The notes: generated from the sequence alone by a model not told the origin. A stretch of 64,000 nt of DNA from Acidobacteriota bacterium (GCA_019639155.1 JAHBSJ010000009.1:1-64000); one strand, 5' to 3'. Counted from the stretch's first letter, positions 1-8,185 are shown. Translations and numbers: made by a program.

Positions 1-41
1 TCTGACGCGCGGGCTTGTGCAGCGTCAGAGCCACGTAAGAC

Positions 42-69
42 TTGATTTTTTCGGGCTCAATTCTATAAT
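42..69 (+). promoter_or_regulatory. Probable sigma-70 promoter of the tRNA gene
   Basis: A -35-like TTGATT at 42-47 is followed by a 16-nt spacer and a perfect TATAAT at 64-69. The tRNA starts 11 nt after the -10 box, a normal distance for transcription beginning just upstream of or at the mature end. Confidence 0.6.
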
Positions 70-80
70 CAAAGATTCGT

Positions 81-157
81 GGCTGGGTAGCTCAGCTGGT
101 TAGAGCGCGGGATTCATAACCCCGAGGTCGGGAGTTCAAGTCTCCCCCCCGCCACCA
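81..157 (+). tRNA. tRNA with CAU anticodon, probably elongator tRNA-Met
   Basis: A complete cloverleaf can be drawn by hand: D arm GCTC/GAGC, anticodon loop TTCATAA with CAT at 114-116, T arm GGGAG-TTCAAGT-CTCCC and encoded CCA (155-157). Position 1 pairs with 72 (G-C), which argues against initiator tRNA. Two imperfections are visible: T4 opposite C69 in the acceptor stem and A31 opposite C39 in the anticodon stem. CAU is also the anticodon gene sequence of tRNA-Ile2 (lysidine-modified), which cannot be separated from Met by eye. Confidence 0.9.
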
Positions 158-601
158 CTTTTCTTCTTCGGGTCAATAGTTCAGTACCTTAAACTACCGT
201 TTACATCCTGACCTACAGACCGCTCCGCGGGCGGAACGCGGGCGGTTGCTCACCCGCGCATCTTTGGCGGATCTGTCCCGGGATCGCCTGACGACCCATA
301 TTCGATCAAAACCTGCGTTTTGCGAACAAAACCGTAACGGCTGCGAACAAAGTCCATACGCTGCCGAACAAAATGGTGCGGGCGCCGAACAGCATTTTTG
401 CATGAAAATAAGGCCTCGCGGCGGGCGGCCCGCTTCGTTGTTCCCCGCGGACTTCGTCTATTTCCCGTCCTCATTGTCGCCGTCATTCCGCGGCGTAGGC
501 AAAACCGGCATTTTGAGAAATTTCTGCCGGTCGCGGAATTTTGCGTCAAAGCCGGAATTTTGGTGTGTCATTTTTTAGCGGTCTTCGACAGAATACGGTG
601 T
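158..601. other. 444-nt gap without a convincing gene
   Basis: Short open frames occur on both strands but overlap one another and have no recognisable content. The gap holds the 21-bp phased repeats described separately, a GC-rich stretch around 415-460, and three occurrences of an ATTTTG-containing motif between about 505 and 565 (CGGAATTTTG at 534 and 552). It probably includes the promoter region of the gene pair that follows. Confidence 0.5.
302..391. repeat. 21-bp phased direct repeats (CGAACA core)
   Basis: The hexamer CGAACA occurs at 323, 344, 365 and 386, exactly 21 bp apart, usually extended to TGCGAACAAA or GCCGAACAAA. A weaker CGATCAAAA copy lies at 303. The spacing equals two helical turns, so all copies would face the same side of the DNA, as in arrays of operator sites. 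Read as protein in one frame it would give a heptad C/A-E-Q repeat, but no gene is otherwise supported there. Confidence 0.6.
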
Positions 602-1024
602 ATGGGAACGGTTTGGGAAGAATGTTTGCGGCCGAATCGTTTTTGGGGACGGCAGCAGGAACTCTGCATATCGCTGAACCGACGCGGCGAGATCGCTCTG
701 GGCGGAAAGACGTGGCTCGCTCTTGGCAGGCCGGGATATGCGGTGTTGCGGTTTGACCGCGAGGGACGCAGGATAGGGCTGAGGTTTGTGGCCGGCGGGA
801 CGCCGAACGCCTTTCCCATCAGGCCGCTGGGCGAAGGCGACGCAAAGGTGATCCGTGCCCGACGGCTGCTTAAACAGTTTGGCATCGAGGTTCCGATCAC
901 GCTGCGTTTCGATCCAAAAGAGGAAAAGGACGGCTCATGGATACTCGATCTAACCACGGCGAGTGTGCCGAAAAAGGTGACGCACCATTATAGGAACAGA
1001 CGACGCAGCATACCGCCGGGCTAA
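602..1024 (+). CDS. Small uncharacterised protein, first of a tandem paralogous pair
   Basis: A 140-residue cytosolic-looking protein of unknown function. It has no signal peptide or membrane segment and is rich in basic residues, ending in an Arg-rich tail (HHYRNRRRSIPPG). The ATG at 602 is chosen because homology to the next gene begins after it; there is no clear Shine-Dalgarno, and the frame stays open upstream to 398. It resembles its neighbour in three blocks: ISLNRRGEIALG / VTLSERSVFYLN, YAVLRFDREGRRIGLR / AVELRFDGIRRIIGMK and NAFPIRP / NAFPVKP. Only 2 nt separate the two genes, so they are almost certainly co-transcribed. Function is not recognised. Confidence 0.7.
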   Translation: MGTVWEECLRPNRFWGRQQELCISLNRRGEIALGGKTWLALGRPGYAVLRFDREGRRIGLRFVAGGTPNAFPIRPLGEGDAKVIRARRLLKQFGIEVPITLRFDPKEEKDGSWILDLTTASVPKKVTHHYRNRRRSIPPG

Positions 1025-1026
1025 TT

Positions 1027-1419
1027 ATGATCAACAGAGATTGGACGACATTTGAAGGTCGGGCGTATGGCAGGGCGCGTTCGGAGGATCTGCGAGTAAC
1101 GCTCAGCGAGCGGTCGGTTTTCTATCTGAACAGTGCAGCATTCAAAGCTCTTGGCGAACCGGCCGCCGTCGAACTGAGATTTGACGGCATCAGACGCATC
1201 ATCGGCATGAAACCGACCGACGCGCGTCTGCGGAACGCTTTTCCGGTGAAACCGCACTGCGGCGGAAACTATCGGAAGATAAACGCGAGTGCGTTCTGTC
1301 ATCATTTTCGGCTTCGCGTGGACGGCACCAACCTTTTCGACCGTGCCGACCTGACCTCGGACGGCATTTTGGAACTGCCGATGGATTCGATGATCAACGT
1401 CGGCCGCGGTGCACGCTGA
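1027..1419 (+). CDS. Small uncharacterised protein, second of a tandem paralogous pair
   Basis: A 130-residue soluble protein sharing the core pattern of the preceding gene: a strand ending in LRFDG-RRI-G-K near residues 50-63 and an NAFPVKP block near residues 70-76, followed by a divergent C-terminal half. The two probably arose by tandem duplication and may form a heterodimer or simply be redundant. The ATG at 1027 follows the upstream stop by 2 nt, suggesting translational coupling. No catalytic motif is evident. A nucleic-acid-binding role is possible because both are basic and small, but that is only a guess. Confidence 0.7.
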   Translation: MINRDWTTFEGRAYGRARSEDLRVTLSERSVFYLNSAAFKALGEPAAVELRFDGIRRIIGMKPTDARLRNAFPVKPHCGGNYRKINASAFCHHFRLRVDGTNLFDRADLTSDGILELPMDSMINVGRGAR

Positions 1420-1457
1420 GGCCGTATGTTTGCTTTTGTGCCGCTACGGTTTATGAT

Positions 1458-2186
1458 TTGCTCGTGCACGATCTGGAACACGAACACACTGCGGAGGCGA
1501 TCGCGGAGCGGATCGCGTCGGCGAATCACAACTACATACGCGATTTTATTTACGGCGGTGTGGACGGTGCGGTGACGACGTTCGCGGTGGTGTCGGGCGT
1601 GGCGGGAGCGGAGCTTTCGACGAAGATCGTGCTGATATTGGGCTTTGCAAATCTGGTCGCCGACGGTTTTTCGATGGCGGCGAGCAACTATCTGGGCACG
1701 CGTGCCGAGATCGACGATTATCACCGCATCGAGGCCATCGAATACCGCCACATCGAGCTCGCCCCCGAAGGCGAACGCGAAGAGATACGGCACATTTACG
1801 AGGCGAAAGGTTTTGAGGGCGACGACCTGGAAAAGGCCGTCGAGCTGATCACGTCCGACAAAGAGCGTTGGGTAAAGACGATGCTGGCGGAAGAATACGG
1901 GCTGCCGTCGGAGATACGTTCGCCGTGGCTCGCGGCGGGAAGCACGTTCAGCGCGTTCGCGATCTGCGGGCTCGTGCCGCTGCTGCCCTACCTGTTCGGC
2001 GTAAACTCTTCCTTCCTCGTCGCCTGCATCATGACGGGCATCACGTTCTTTCTGATCGGCTCATTCAAAAGCATCTGGTCAACGCATTCGTGGCTGCGGT
2101 CGGGGCTGGAAACGCTGTTCGTCGGTGCACTCGCCGCCGCATTGGCGTACGGCGTCGGTGTTCTGCTGAAAGGCATCGCGGGATGA
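1458..2186 (+). CDS. VIT1/CCC1-family iron/manganese transporter
   Basis: A 242-residue inner-membrane protein of the VIT1/CCC1 family, which moves Fe2+ or Mn2+ in exchange for protons. Typical features are the N-terminal NYIRDFIYGGVDGAVTTFAVV first helix (residues about 25-45), the FANLVADGFSMAASNYLGTRAE second helix and linker, a cytosolic acidic metal-binding helical region (about 85-145, rich in E/D/H) and three C-terminal hydrophobic helices. Length is normal. The frame opens with TTG at 1458; GTG at 1464 is an alternative start. It stands alone between the small gene pair and the convergent vapBC locus. Metal specificity cannot be read from the sequence. Confidence 0.9.
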   Translation: MLVHDLEHEHTAEAIAERIASANHNYIRDFIYGGVDGAVTTFAVVSGVAGAELSTKIVLILGFANLVADGFSMAASNYLGTRAEIDDYHRIEAIEYRHIELAPEGEREEIRHIYEAKGFEGDDLEKAVELITSDKERWVKTMLAEEYGLPSEIRSPWLAAGSTFSAFAICGLVPLLPYLFGVNSSFLVACIMTGITFFLIGSFKSIWSTHSWLRSGLETLFVGALAAALAYGVGVLLKGIAG

Positions 2187-2195
2187 GTGAGTTGA

Positions 2196-2603
2196 TCACA
2201 ACCAGATGATCCGAACGTCCTTTCTCAATTGTTCGAATTCGCGGTCGCCGGTCAGCAGTGCGGCCTTTTCGCGTTTCGCGAGTGCGGCGGCGTAACAATC
2301 CGCGTACGAAATATTGCCTTTGACCTTGAAACTTGCTGCCAACTTTGTGAGTGGCAGGTCCGCGTCAACGAACGCTATTCCTATCTCCTCGATCAAACGC
2401 AACGCCCTGTCCGCCTCAGCGGGCGATGTTCGGCGGGCGATGATGTACCAGACCTCGCCGGCGTTGACGACCGACATTTTCATCGGCGTGCCGTCATCGT
2501 GAGCGTCGGCAATGAGGTCGGCAATTTTTTCGGCCGAAGGTTCGTCCCCGAGGTAGGCCATTATTGCCCACGAATCGAAAACCAATGCTCTAGGTTTTGG
2601 CAT
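2196..2603 (-). CDS. vapC: VapC-type PIN-domain ribonuclease toxin
   Basis: A 135-residue PIN-domain protein, the toxin of a type II toxin-antitoxin pair that cleaves RNA, often tRNA or rRNA, when free of antitoxin. The acidic metal-binding residues expected of the family are visible: the N-terminal FDSWAIMAYLGDEP block (D near residue 10), NAGEVWYII (E near 50), SYADCYAAALAK (D near 100) and LLTGDREF (D near 119). It overlaps the upstream antitoxin gene by 14 nt, the usual translational coupling of vapBC. It ends 9 nt from the convergent transporter stop. RNA target unknown. Confidence 0.9.
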   Translation of the reverse strand: MPKPRALVFDSWAIMAYLGDEPSAEKIADLIADAHDDGTPMKMSVVNAGEVWYIIARRTSPAEADRALRLIEEIGIAFVDADLPLTKLAASFKVKGNISYADCYAAALAKREKAALLTGDREFEQLRKDVRIIWL

Positions 2604-2835
2604 CGCGTGCCTTCTCCAATTCCTTTTCCGCCATCAGCTCTTTCAGCAGCCCCTTGCCGCGAAAGCTGCCGCGGACGCTGTGAATGAATTCGCGGGTGAC
2701 GGGCGTCAGTATGATCTGCGACCTGTCCTCATCGACCTCGACACGGATGCGTGTGCCCGATCTGATGCCCAGCTTCTTACGCACCGACGAAGGTATGACG
2801 ATCTGGCCTTTGGTTGTTGCGGTTGTTTCCAACAT
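2590..2835 (-). CDS. vapB: VapB-type antitoxin with AbrB/SpoVT DNA-binding fold
   Basis: An 81-residue antitoxin. Residues 1-45 form an AbrB/MazE-type swapped-hairpin domain (ATTKGQIVIPSSVRKKLGI, then GTRIRVEVDED), which binds operator DNA; the C-terminal tail (RGSFRGKGLLKELMAEKE) would wrap the PIN toxin. It lies upstream of and overlaps vapC. A candidate promoter and inverted-repeat operator sit immediately upstream (2851-2898), consistent with autoregulation by the VapBC complex. Confidence 0.88.
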   Translation of the reverse strand: MLETTATTKGQIVIPSSVRKKLGIRSGTRIRVEVDEDRSQIILTPVTREFIHSVRGSFRGKGLLKELMAEKELEKARDAKT

Positions 2836-2850
2836 TGTTTCACCACGGCG

Positions 2851-2898
2851 AGTATATTACTTTTTGAGCAAGTAAGGCAATATAATTTTGTCTTACTT
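2851..2898 (-). promoter_or_regulatory. vapBC promoter and inverted-repeat operator
   Basis: Reading the minus strand, a -35 TTGCCT (2880-2875), an 18-nt spacer and a -10 TATACT (2856-2851) precede vapB. Overlapping the -35 is an inverted repeat at 2870-2898 with perfect outer arms AAGTAAG/CTTACTT, extended inward by CAA/TTG after one mismatch, around a 7-nt centre. This geometry is what an autoregulatory AbrB-fold antitoxin would bind. Confidence 0.6.
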
Positions 2899-2910
2899 TA
2901 TTACACTCGT

Positions 2911-5900
2911 CTAACTCGTCAGCCGGCGATAGATGCTCGGCATGCGTTCGGGCAGCGAGAGGACGTCGTCGATGATGGTGTAGCCGACGTCGCCGTAGAG
3001 GTCGCGGAGCTCGGCCTCGGATTCGCGGTCGATGGTGATGCAGAACGGCGTGATGCCGTTGGTCTTTGCTTCGATCAGAGCTTCGCGGACGTCTTCGCGG
3101 GCGTAGCGTGCGTCGCCGTAATCGTGGTCGTATGGGCGGCCGTCGGTCAGGATGATGAGAAGTTTGGTGCGGTTTTCCTGACGCAGGAGTTTATGTGCGG
3201 CGTGGCGGATCGCGGCACCGAGCCGCGTGTTGTTTTGGAACGTGATGCCGCCGATGCGTTTTTCGGTCTCTTCGGAATATTTCTCGTCGAAATCTTTGAC
3301 GACGTAGAATTTCACGTTCCGGCGGCCTTCGCTGGTAAAGCCGTTTATCGAATACACGTCGCCGACGGCCTCGAGCGCCTCGCTCATCAACACGAGGCCC
3401 TCTTTTTCGATCTCGATGATGCGGCGGCCGGGAAATGTGTACGGCTGCAGCGGATTTCGCGTGATGGTGCGGGCGGTCGATGACGACTGATCGAGCAGCA
3501 GCGACACGGCGACGTCGCGTTGGCGGCGCAGGCGTTTTGTGTAGATATTCTCCGATTGGCGGCCGTCGGCCTTGCGGTCGATGACCAGATCGACGAGGGC
3601 GTTCAGGTCGTAATCCTCACCGTCGATCTCGCGGTTGATCTTTGTCAGGTTCTCGGGCTTCATCAGTTGGAACTGATGCCTGACGGACGAGATGACGCCG
3701 CGGTAACGCGAGCGTGCGAGCTCGACAAAAGTGCGGTCGCCTTCTTTCACGCGTTTTTCGATCACGCGGCTCCAGCCGACGCGGTAATCGTTCAGTTCGC
3801 GGTCCCACTCGTCATAGGCGAAAGCCTCGTCGCCGGGCTCGAGCGGCAGCTCGGGCATCTCGTTGTGCGACCACGCCTCGCTGCCTTGAATTTCGTCGGG
3901 CTCGCCCTCGTCATCGTCACTGTTCCAGGCGTTGAAGAGGTCGCGCAGGTCCTGCATAGTCTGCGGGCGTTCGCGTTTCGACTTGTCCTCGGTCACCGCC
4001 TCGTCGGCGTGGTTGTCGTCATAGGCAAACTCGCTCTTGTCGTCTGGCTCGTCGGATTCGGCCTCCTGCACCTGCTCGGGCGTGATGTTTTGGAAGAGGT
4101 TGTAAACGCGCGACGTGGCGAACAGCGAATCGGCCACTGTCGGCAGCTGAGAGTAAAAGTGCTTTTCGACGACGGTCTCTATCTCAGAGACGATCTGGCC
4201 GTAAAAGCTGCGTGCATCGTCGGTGGCGCCGCCGCAAAGCGTGATCTGGAACAGCAGTTCGAACGGCACCTGATGATACGGCACATCGAAGATATACGGG
4301 CGGCTGCCGCGCAGGAATTCCTGCATCAGGTCTAGGTCCTTGCGAAGCCCGCGATACGTTCGACGCAGCAGTGCGTCGATGCGGGCGTTCTCCATCGTGG
4401 TGAAGATCTTACGTGCGAGTGCGGGTTCGGGAAAGATGCCGAGCACGGCACGATAGTCGGAATCTTTCGGCAGCGACCTGCGGCGGCGGCGAATCTCTTC
4501 ACGAATTTCCTCGTCGGACAAAGCACGTTCGCCCTTTTGCACGTCCTCGATATAACCGGCGAGCGAGAACGCGTCGATCTCTTCTGCGGTCGCGGAATAG
4601 AGATCGGCGAGTTCAGTGAACGCGGCCTTGAGCTCGTCGGTGTCTTTGGCGAACGTACCGAATTCGATCTGGCCGGCGCCGTAGGCGGCGAGAACTTTGT
4701 ACAGACGAAAATCCATTTCGTCCGTGTCGTATTCGGCGATCGCATCGGGCAAATATACCGTTTTGCCGTCGCCGATGCGCGAGCCCTGCGGCATCGCGGT
4801 CAGCGGTGCGATGTCGATCTCGCGGCCGGTGAGAGCCTCGATATAGAGCCGCAGAACGTGCTGCACCGAATCAAGCTGCAGCCCCGAACGCGTCTGCCGC
4901 AGGCTGTCGTTGGACTGGCGCGTTTCGAGGGCGAAATAGCTGCGGCGCGATTTTGCCGAGCCTTCGTTCATCTCTTGAAGGCCGTCCAAAACCCATTTTT
5001 CGTATTGGCTAACGGACACATTTCGCAGCGCCGCCGCGGACGAACGAAATGCGGCGAGGGCACTTTCTGCGTCGGCCTCGGCGATGCGGTCTATTAGCCG
5101 GAAAACGCGTCGAAGCGCGTCGGTCTTGATGCTGCCGGCGGATTCGCCTTCGAGTTTTAGCGGCGCGATCTGTCGGAAAAACGGCGGCGTAGCACGCAGA
5201 AACGCTATCAGGACGGCGTTGCCCTGCGGGGCGATGCTTTCCAGTACCGCGCACCATTCATCAAAAACGCCCGGCTCGCGGCGCATCACTTCGCCGGACG
5301 ACGCGACGAAATTCAACGCCACGCTACCGCCGTGATCGAGCATTTTTTCGGCACGCGACAGCATGACGACGACGTTCTCGCTTGCGACGGCGTCGATGGC
5401 ATCGGGCAGAACTGCCCACAGCTCGGCGGTCATTCCGCCGGTGCGGTGTGAGAAATGGCCGGCGAGCGCCAGGCACGCGTTCGCGGCAATGCCGCCGTCA
5501 TCGAATTTATCGACAGCGTCGGCGAACGCAGGCGTTCGTGCGAGCAGGTCGGCGCTGTGTTTTGCGGAACGCCCTGCGACGTCGAGCGCGAGTTTGATGA
5601 TGCCGGCTAGAAGCTGCTTGTCCTTGACCGCCTTTGCGATCTCGGGCATGCGGTGGAATGTTTCGAGTGCGGTCGAACTGGACAGGATAAGCTGGCGTTT
5701 GCAGATCTCGAGCGCGTCGGTCCGGAGTTCGGCGGGAATTTTCCGCAGCACATCGACGCCGTGTGCAAAGAAGTCGGCTCCGGCGTCGGCGTTGCCCATC
5801 GCAAGTTTGCGGCCGAATTCGCCCCACGCGAGAAGGCCGTCCACGGTAAGCAGACGCGCTGCCTTTGGCACGGTTTCGACGAATTCGCGGCCGGCGCGGA

Positions 5901-6024
5901 AAGACACGCCCGCGACCGCCGTGCCGGCCTCGAGAGCCGCACGCTTTTTGTCCGGCGGCAGCTTGCCCAGACGCACCGCGAGCGTCGCGAAAGTCTGCCG
6001 TTCCTCGCCTTCGGTCGTCGCCAT
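2911..6024 (-). CDS. NorD/CobT-like protein with C-terminal VWA domain
   Basis: A 1037-residue soluble protein. The C-terminal ~200 residues are a von Willebrand A domain with a complete MIDAS: DQSSS near residues 845-849, a Thr in NNTRLG near 934 and ILTDG near 958-962. The middle carries a long acidic linker (about 640-720, rich in D/E). The first ~350 residues are alpha-helical and repeat-like. The VWA region is of the NorD/CobT/CbbO type, proteins that work with a MoxR-type AAA+ ATPase (NorQ/CbbQ) in remodelling or metal insertion. No such ATPase and no nitric oxide reductase genes are in the window, so the NorD name gives the family rather than the role. A small zinc-ribbon gene lies 49 nt upstream and may be co-transcribed. 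Confidence 0.8.
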   Translation of the reverse strand: MATTEGEERQTFATLAVRLGKLPPDKKRAALEAGTAVAGVSFRAGREFVETVPKAARLLTVDGLLAWGEFGRKLAMGNADAGADFFAHGVDVLRKIPAELRTDALEICKRQLILSSSTALETFHRMPEIAKAVKDKQLLAGIIKLALDVAGRSAKHSADLLARTPAFADAVDKFDDGGIAANACLALAGHFSHRTGGMTAELWAVLPDAIDAVASENVVVMLSRAEKMLDHGGSVALNFVASSGEVMRREPGVFDEWCAVLESIAPQGNAVLIAFLRATPPFFRQIAPLKLEGESAGSIKTDALRRVFRLIDRIAEADAESALAAFRSSAAALRNVSVSQYEKWVLDGLQEMNEGSAKSRRSYFALETRQSNDSLRQTRSGLQLDSVQHVLRLYIEALTGREIDIAPLTAMPQGSRIGDGKTVYLPDAIAEYDTDEMDFRLYKVLAAYGAGQIEFGTFAKDTDELKAAFTELADLYSATAEEIDAFSLAGYIEDVQKGERALSDEEIREEIRRRRRSLPKDSDYRAVLGIFPEPALARKIFTTMENARIDALLRRTYRGLRKDLDLMQEFLRGSRPYIFDVPYHQVPFELLFQITLCGGATDDARSFYGQIVSEIETVVEKHFYSQLPTVADSLFATSRVYNLFQNITPEQVQEAESDEPDDKSEFAYDDNHADEAVTEDKSKRERPQTMQDLRDLFNAWNSDDDEGEPDEIQGSEAWSHNEMPELPLEPGDEAFAYDEWDRELNDYRVGWSRVIEKRVKEGDRTFVELARSRYRGVISSVRHQFQLMKPENLTKINREIDGEDYDLNALVDLVIDRKADGRQSENIYTKRLRRQRDVAVSLLLDQSSSTARTITRNPLQPYTFPGRRIIEIEKEGLVLMSEALEAVGDVYSINGFTSEGRRNVKFYVVKDFDEKYSEETEKRIGGITFQNNTRLGAAIRHAAHKLLRQENRTKLLIILTDGRPYDHDYGDARYAREDVREALIEAKTNGITPFCITIDRESEAELRDLYGDVGYTIIDDVLSLPERMPSIYRRLTS

Positions 6025-6073
6025 GACTAAATTTTAAGTGATTGGGCTTGCGTGAAGAAAATGCTCGAGCATT

Positions 6074-6289
6074 TTAATGATGATGTCCGCCGGGCGGGTC
6101 GAGTTTTGACAGGTCCATGAGCTTAGAGAATTGGTCGAAATGGAACATCGTATCGTCGTGGCAGTGCTCGCAAAAGAACGTGACGTCCTCGCCGAGGTAC
6201 ATGTCCTTCAGGTGATAGGCGATGAAGCAGCCGTAGCAGCGCTGCACGCGTTTGCCGAAATCTTCGATGGATATTTGATGGTCTTCCAT
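6074..6289 (-). CDS. Small double-CxxC zinc-ribbon-like protein
   Basis: A 71-residue protein with two CxxC pairs (CYGC near residues 18-21 and CEHC near 40-43) likely binding one zinc ion, and a C-terminal GGHHH. It has no signal peptide or membrane segment. It is 49 nt upstream of the VWA gene on the same strand and could be its partner, but this rests on position alone. I do not recognise the family. Confidence 0.65.
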   Translation of the reverse strand: MEDHQISIEDFGKRVQRCYGCFIAYHLKDMYLGEDVTFFCEHCHDDTMFHFDQFSKLMDLSKLDPPGGHHH

Positions 6290-6314
6290 TTTAATATGCA
6301 GGCCGGCGGAATTG

Positions 6315-6436
6315 CCCCGCTCTTTAGAGCGGGGTCGATGCTGCTTTTCAAGTTCTTCGGGCTTTAGCCCGACAATAAATTTGGGCTAAAGCCCGGTTCT
6401 CAATAGTCCATATTAACCGTCGGCTGAAGCCGACGG
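6315..6436. repeat. Cluster of short perfect palindromes
   Basis: Three hairpin-forming units lie in the gap between genes. CCCCGCTCT and AGAGCGGGG pair around TT at 6315-6334. CGGGCTTTAGCCC (6358-6370) pairs with GGGCTAAAGCCCG (6383-6395). CCGTCGGCTGAAGCCGACGG lies at 6417-6436. The last two recur almost exactly at 35236-35274 and 35297-35316, so this is a dispersed repeat family. With the adjacent unit at 6496-6598 it fills the 310-nt gap between 6290 and 6599. Confidence 0.8.
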
Positions 6437-6495
6437 CAATTCTCAAGGCCTTCGAGCAGGTTGGCAACTTGCGGTCCGGCGACATGGCCTGAGCG

Positions 6496-6598
6496 AAACC
6501 ATCCGCTACCGCAGGTGGTTCTGACAAGATGCAGGCCAGCAGCCTGCGGTCCGGCAAATTGCAGGCTGGCAGCCTGCGGTCCGACGGGTGCGGTCCGG
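6496..6598. repeat. CGCAGGTGGTT and CCTGCGGTCCG repeat units
   Basis: An imperfect inverted repeat (AACCATCCGC / GCAGGTGGTT, 6497-6520) is followed by CTGACAAG and tandem variants of CAGCCTGCGGTCCG (about 6539-6596). Related units occur at 29536-29626 and 35362-35385, each with GCAGGTGGTTCT as the right arm. Confidence 0.7.
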
Positions 6599-6599
6599 C

Positions 6600-7379
6600 T
6601 TATTTCACAACGCCGCGTTTTGAGGCTTCGATGAAATCGACCAGCAGATCGACCTCTTTTACGTCGGAGATCTCGGCGCGGATGCGTTCGATGGCCTGCG
6701 TAGTGTTCAGTTTTGACGCAAGCAGCAGATGGAACGCATGGTTCAGCCCCGAAATTGACTCTTTCGAATAGCCGCGGCGTTTCATGCCGAGGCGGTTCAG
6801 GCCGTAGCATTTCGCATGGTTTCCCTGAATGATCGCGAACGGCATCGCGTCTTTCACAACGACGCTGTACCCGCCGATGAACGCCTGAAAACCGACGCGG
6901 CAAAATTGATGCACGCCCGAATACGCACCGACGCTCGCTCCGTCGTCTATTTCGACATGGCCCGCAAGCGTGGCGGCGTTCGCCATGATGATCCCGCTGC
7001 CCAGACGGCAATCGTGTGCGACGTGTGCCTGTGCCATCAGCAGATTGTCGTCGCCGATCAGCGTGATGCCGTTGCCGGCCTCTGTGCCGCGGTGGATCGT
7101 CACGAATTCGCGTATGTGATTGCGTTTGCCGATGACGGTCTTTGTCGGTTCGCCCTTGTATTTCAGATCCTGCGGTGCGAGCCCGACGGAGGCGAACGGG
7201 AAGATATGCGTTTCAGCTCCGATGCTCGTATCGCCGTCAACGACAACGTGCGAATCCAGCCGCACGCCATCGCCCAGAACCACGCTGCCGCCGACAGTGC
7301 AAAAAGGCCCGATGTAACAACCGGTGCCTATCTCAGCTTCGGGGCTGACGATAGATGTTTCGTGAACGAATGTCGTCAT
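6600..7379 (-). CDS. lpxA: Acyl-[ACP]--UDP-N-acetylglucosamine O-acyltransferase
   Basis: LpxA catalyses the first step of lipid A synthesis, moving a 3-hydroxyacyl chain from ACP to UDP-GlcNAc in the cytosol. The 259-residue length matches the family (about 260). Residues 1-180 are left-handed beta-helix hexapeptide repeats (IGTGCYIGPFCTVGG, GHVEIDDGASVGAYSGVHQF), with the catalytic His expected in the NLLMAQAHVAHDC block. A helical C-terminal domain follows (NRLGMKRRGYSKESI). It overlaps the small membrane gene upstream by 4 nt (ATGA), so it is the last gene of the bamA-ompH-fabZ block. Confidence 0.95.
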   Translation of the reverse strand: MTTFVHETSIVSPEAEIGTGCYIGPFCTVGGSVVLGDGVRLDSHVVVDGDTSIGAETHIFPFASVGLAPQDLKYKGEPTKTVIGKRNHIREFVTIHRGTEAGNGITLIGDDNLLMAQAHVAHDCRLGSGIIMANAATLAGHVEIDDGASVGAYSGVHQFCRVGFQAFIGGYSVVVKDAMPFAIIQGNHAKCYGLNRLGMKRRGYSKESISGLNHAFHLLLASKLNTTQAIERIRAEISDVKEVDLLVDFIEASKRGVVK

Positions 7380-7642
7380 TCGGAAATTTCGTCGGACTCT
7401 GCTGCGGTATCAGGGGAACGAAGTATCAGCCAAGTGAACACGGCCATCGCAGGTATCGACAGGAAGATGCCGAGAATGGCTCCGCCGACGGTGGAAGCCA
7501 CGAGGCCGAAAAAGCCGAGCCGTATCTTCTTCTTAATTATGCCCGCGACCAACGGGACCAGCCCGAGCACGAGGCCGACCGCGCCGCCGATCAGCGGCAA
7601 ATAATAAAGTGCGTTGTCGCCCAACAGTTCCGTGGTTTGCAT
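7376..7642 (-). CDS. Small two-helix membrane protein between fabZ and lpxA
   Basis: An 88-residue inner-membrane protein of unknown function. Two hydrophobic stretches (about residues 12-34 and 40-68: YLPLIGGAVGLVLGLVPLVAG and FFGLVASTVGGAILGIFLSIPAMAVFTWLI, listed here in pieces) are separated by a basic KKKIR turn, and an acidic tail follows. The ATG at 7642 comes 1 nt after the fabZ stop, and its end overlaps lpxA by 4 nt. It is tightly embedded in the lipid A operon, and a role in envelope biogenesis is an inference from position. Confidence 0.7.
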   Translation of the reverse strand: MQTTELLGDNALYYLPLIGGAVGLVLGLVPLVAGIIKKKIRLGFFGLVASTVGGAILGIFLSIPAMAVFTWLILRSPDTAAESDEISE

Positions 7643-7643
7643 T

Positions 7644-8099
7644 CTATTTACCCTTTTGCTCGCTGCGGTCCGCGATGATCGAAAGTATCTCGGCTTCGGA
7701 ACAGACGTTCCCATCGACGGTCGCCACGCCCCGCATACGCTGAACACGATTGCCGATCCGAAGTGCCGTTACTTCCAAAATAAGCGTATCGCCGGGGACG
7801 ACAGGCTTGCGAAAACGAGCGTTCTCGATACCGGTAAAGAACGGTATCTTTTCATCGCGGTTCTCAAATTCGCGCAAAGCGAGTATCGCGCCGACCTGTG
7901 CCAGAGCCTCGATCTGAAGCACGCCGGGCATAACGGGCGCGCCCGGAAAGTGGCCCTTGAAGAACTCTTCGTTCACCGTGACCTGCTTTACGCCTACGAT
8001 GCGTTCGCGCGGCACCAGCTCGATGATCTTGTCAACGAGCAGGAAAGGATAACGGTGCGGAAGTATCTCCTGAATAGCGACGGAATCGTAAACCACCAT
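7644..8099 (-). CDS. fabZ: 3-hydroxyacyl-[ACP] dehydratase
   Basis: FabZ dehydrates 3-hydroxyacyl-ACP in fatty acid elongation and competes with LpxA for hydroxyacyl-ACP. This explains their linkage. The 151-residue hot-dog-fold protein has the family signature: ILPHRYPFLLVDKI near residues 11-24, FFKGHFPGAPVMPGVLQIEA with catalytic His near residue 50 and Glu near 64, and a C-terminal GDTLILEV strand. ATG at 8099 was chosen over the upstream start because family proteins begin about 10 residues before LPHRYPFLL. Confidence 0.95.
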   Translation of the reverse strand: MVVYDSVAIQEILPHRYPFLLVDKIIELVPRERIVGVKQVTVNEEFFKGHFPGAPVMPGVLQIEALAQVGAILALREFENRDEKIPFFTGIENARFRKPVVPGDTLILEVTALRIGNRVQRMRGVATVDGNVCSEAEILSIIADRSEQKGK

Positions 8100-8185
8100 A
8101 ACGCGGCAAATATGAAAGATATACGGCAAAAGCCGGCAAAACGCAATTTTGCCGGCTTTGCATCAAAAAATGGCTGTCGCCGAGA

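Noticed and set aside
81-157. Initiator tRNA-fMet
   Set aside because: Positions 1 and 72 form a G-C pair, whereas bacterial initiators have an unpaired 1-72.
398-601. N-terminal extension of the first small gene to 398
   Set aside because: The extra 68 codons overlap the 21-bp repeats' neighbourhood, show no similarity to the paralogue and have skewed composition; ATG at 602 gives the size of the paired gene.
2911-6024. A nitric oxide reductase operon
   Set aside because: No norB, norC or norQ gene is in the window; only the VWA family resemblance exists.
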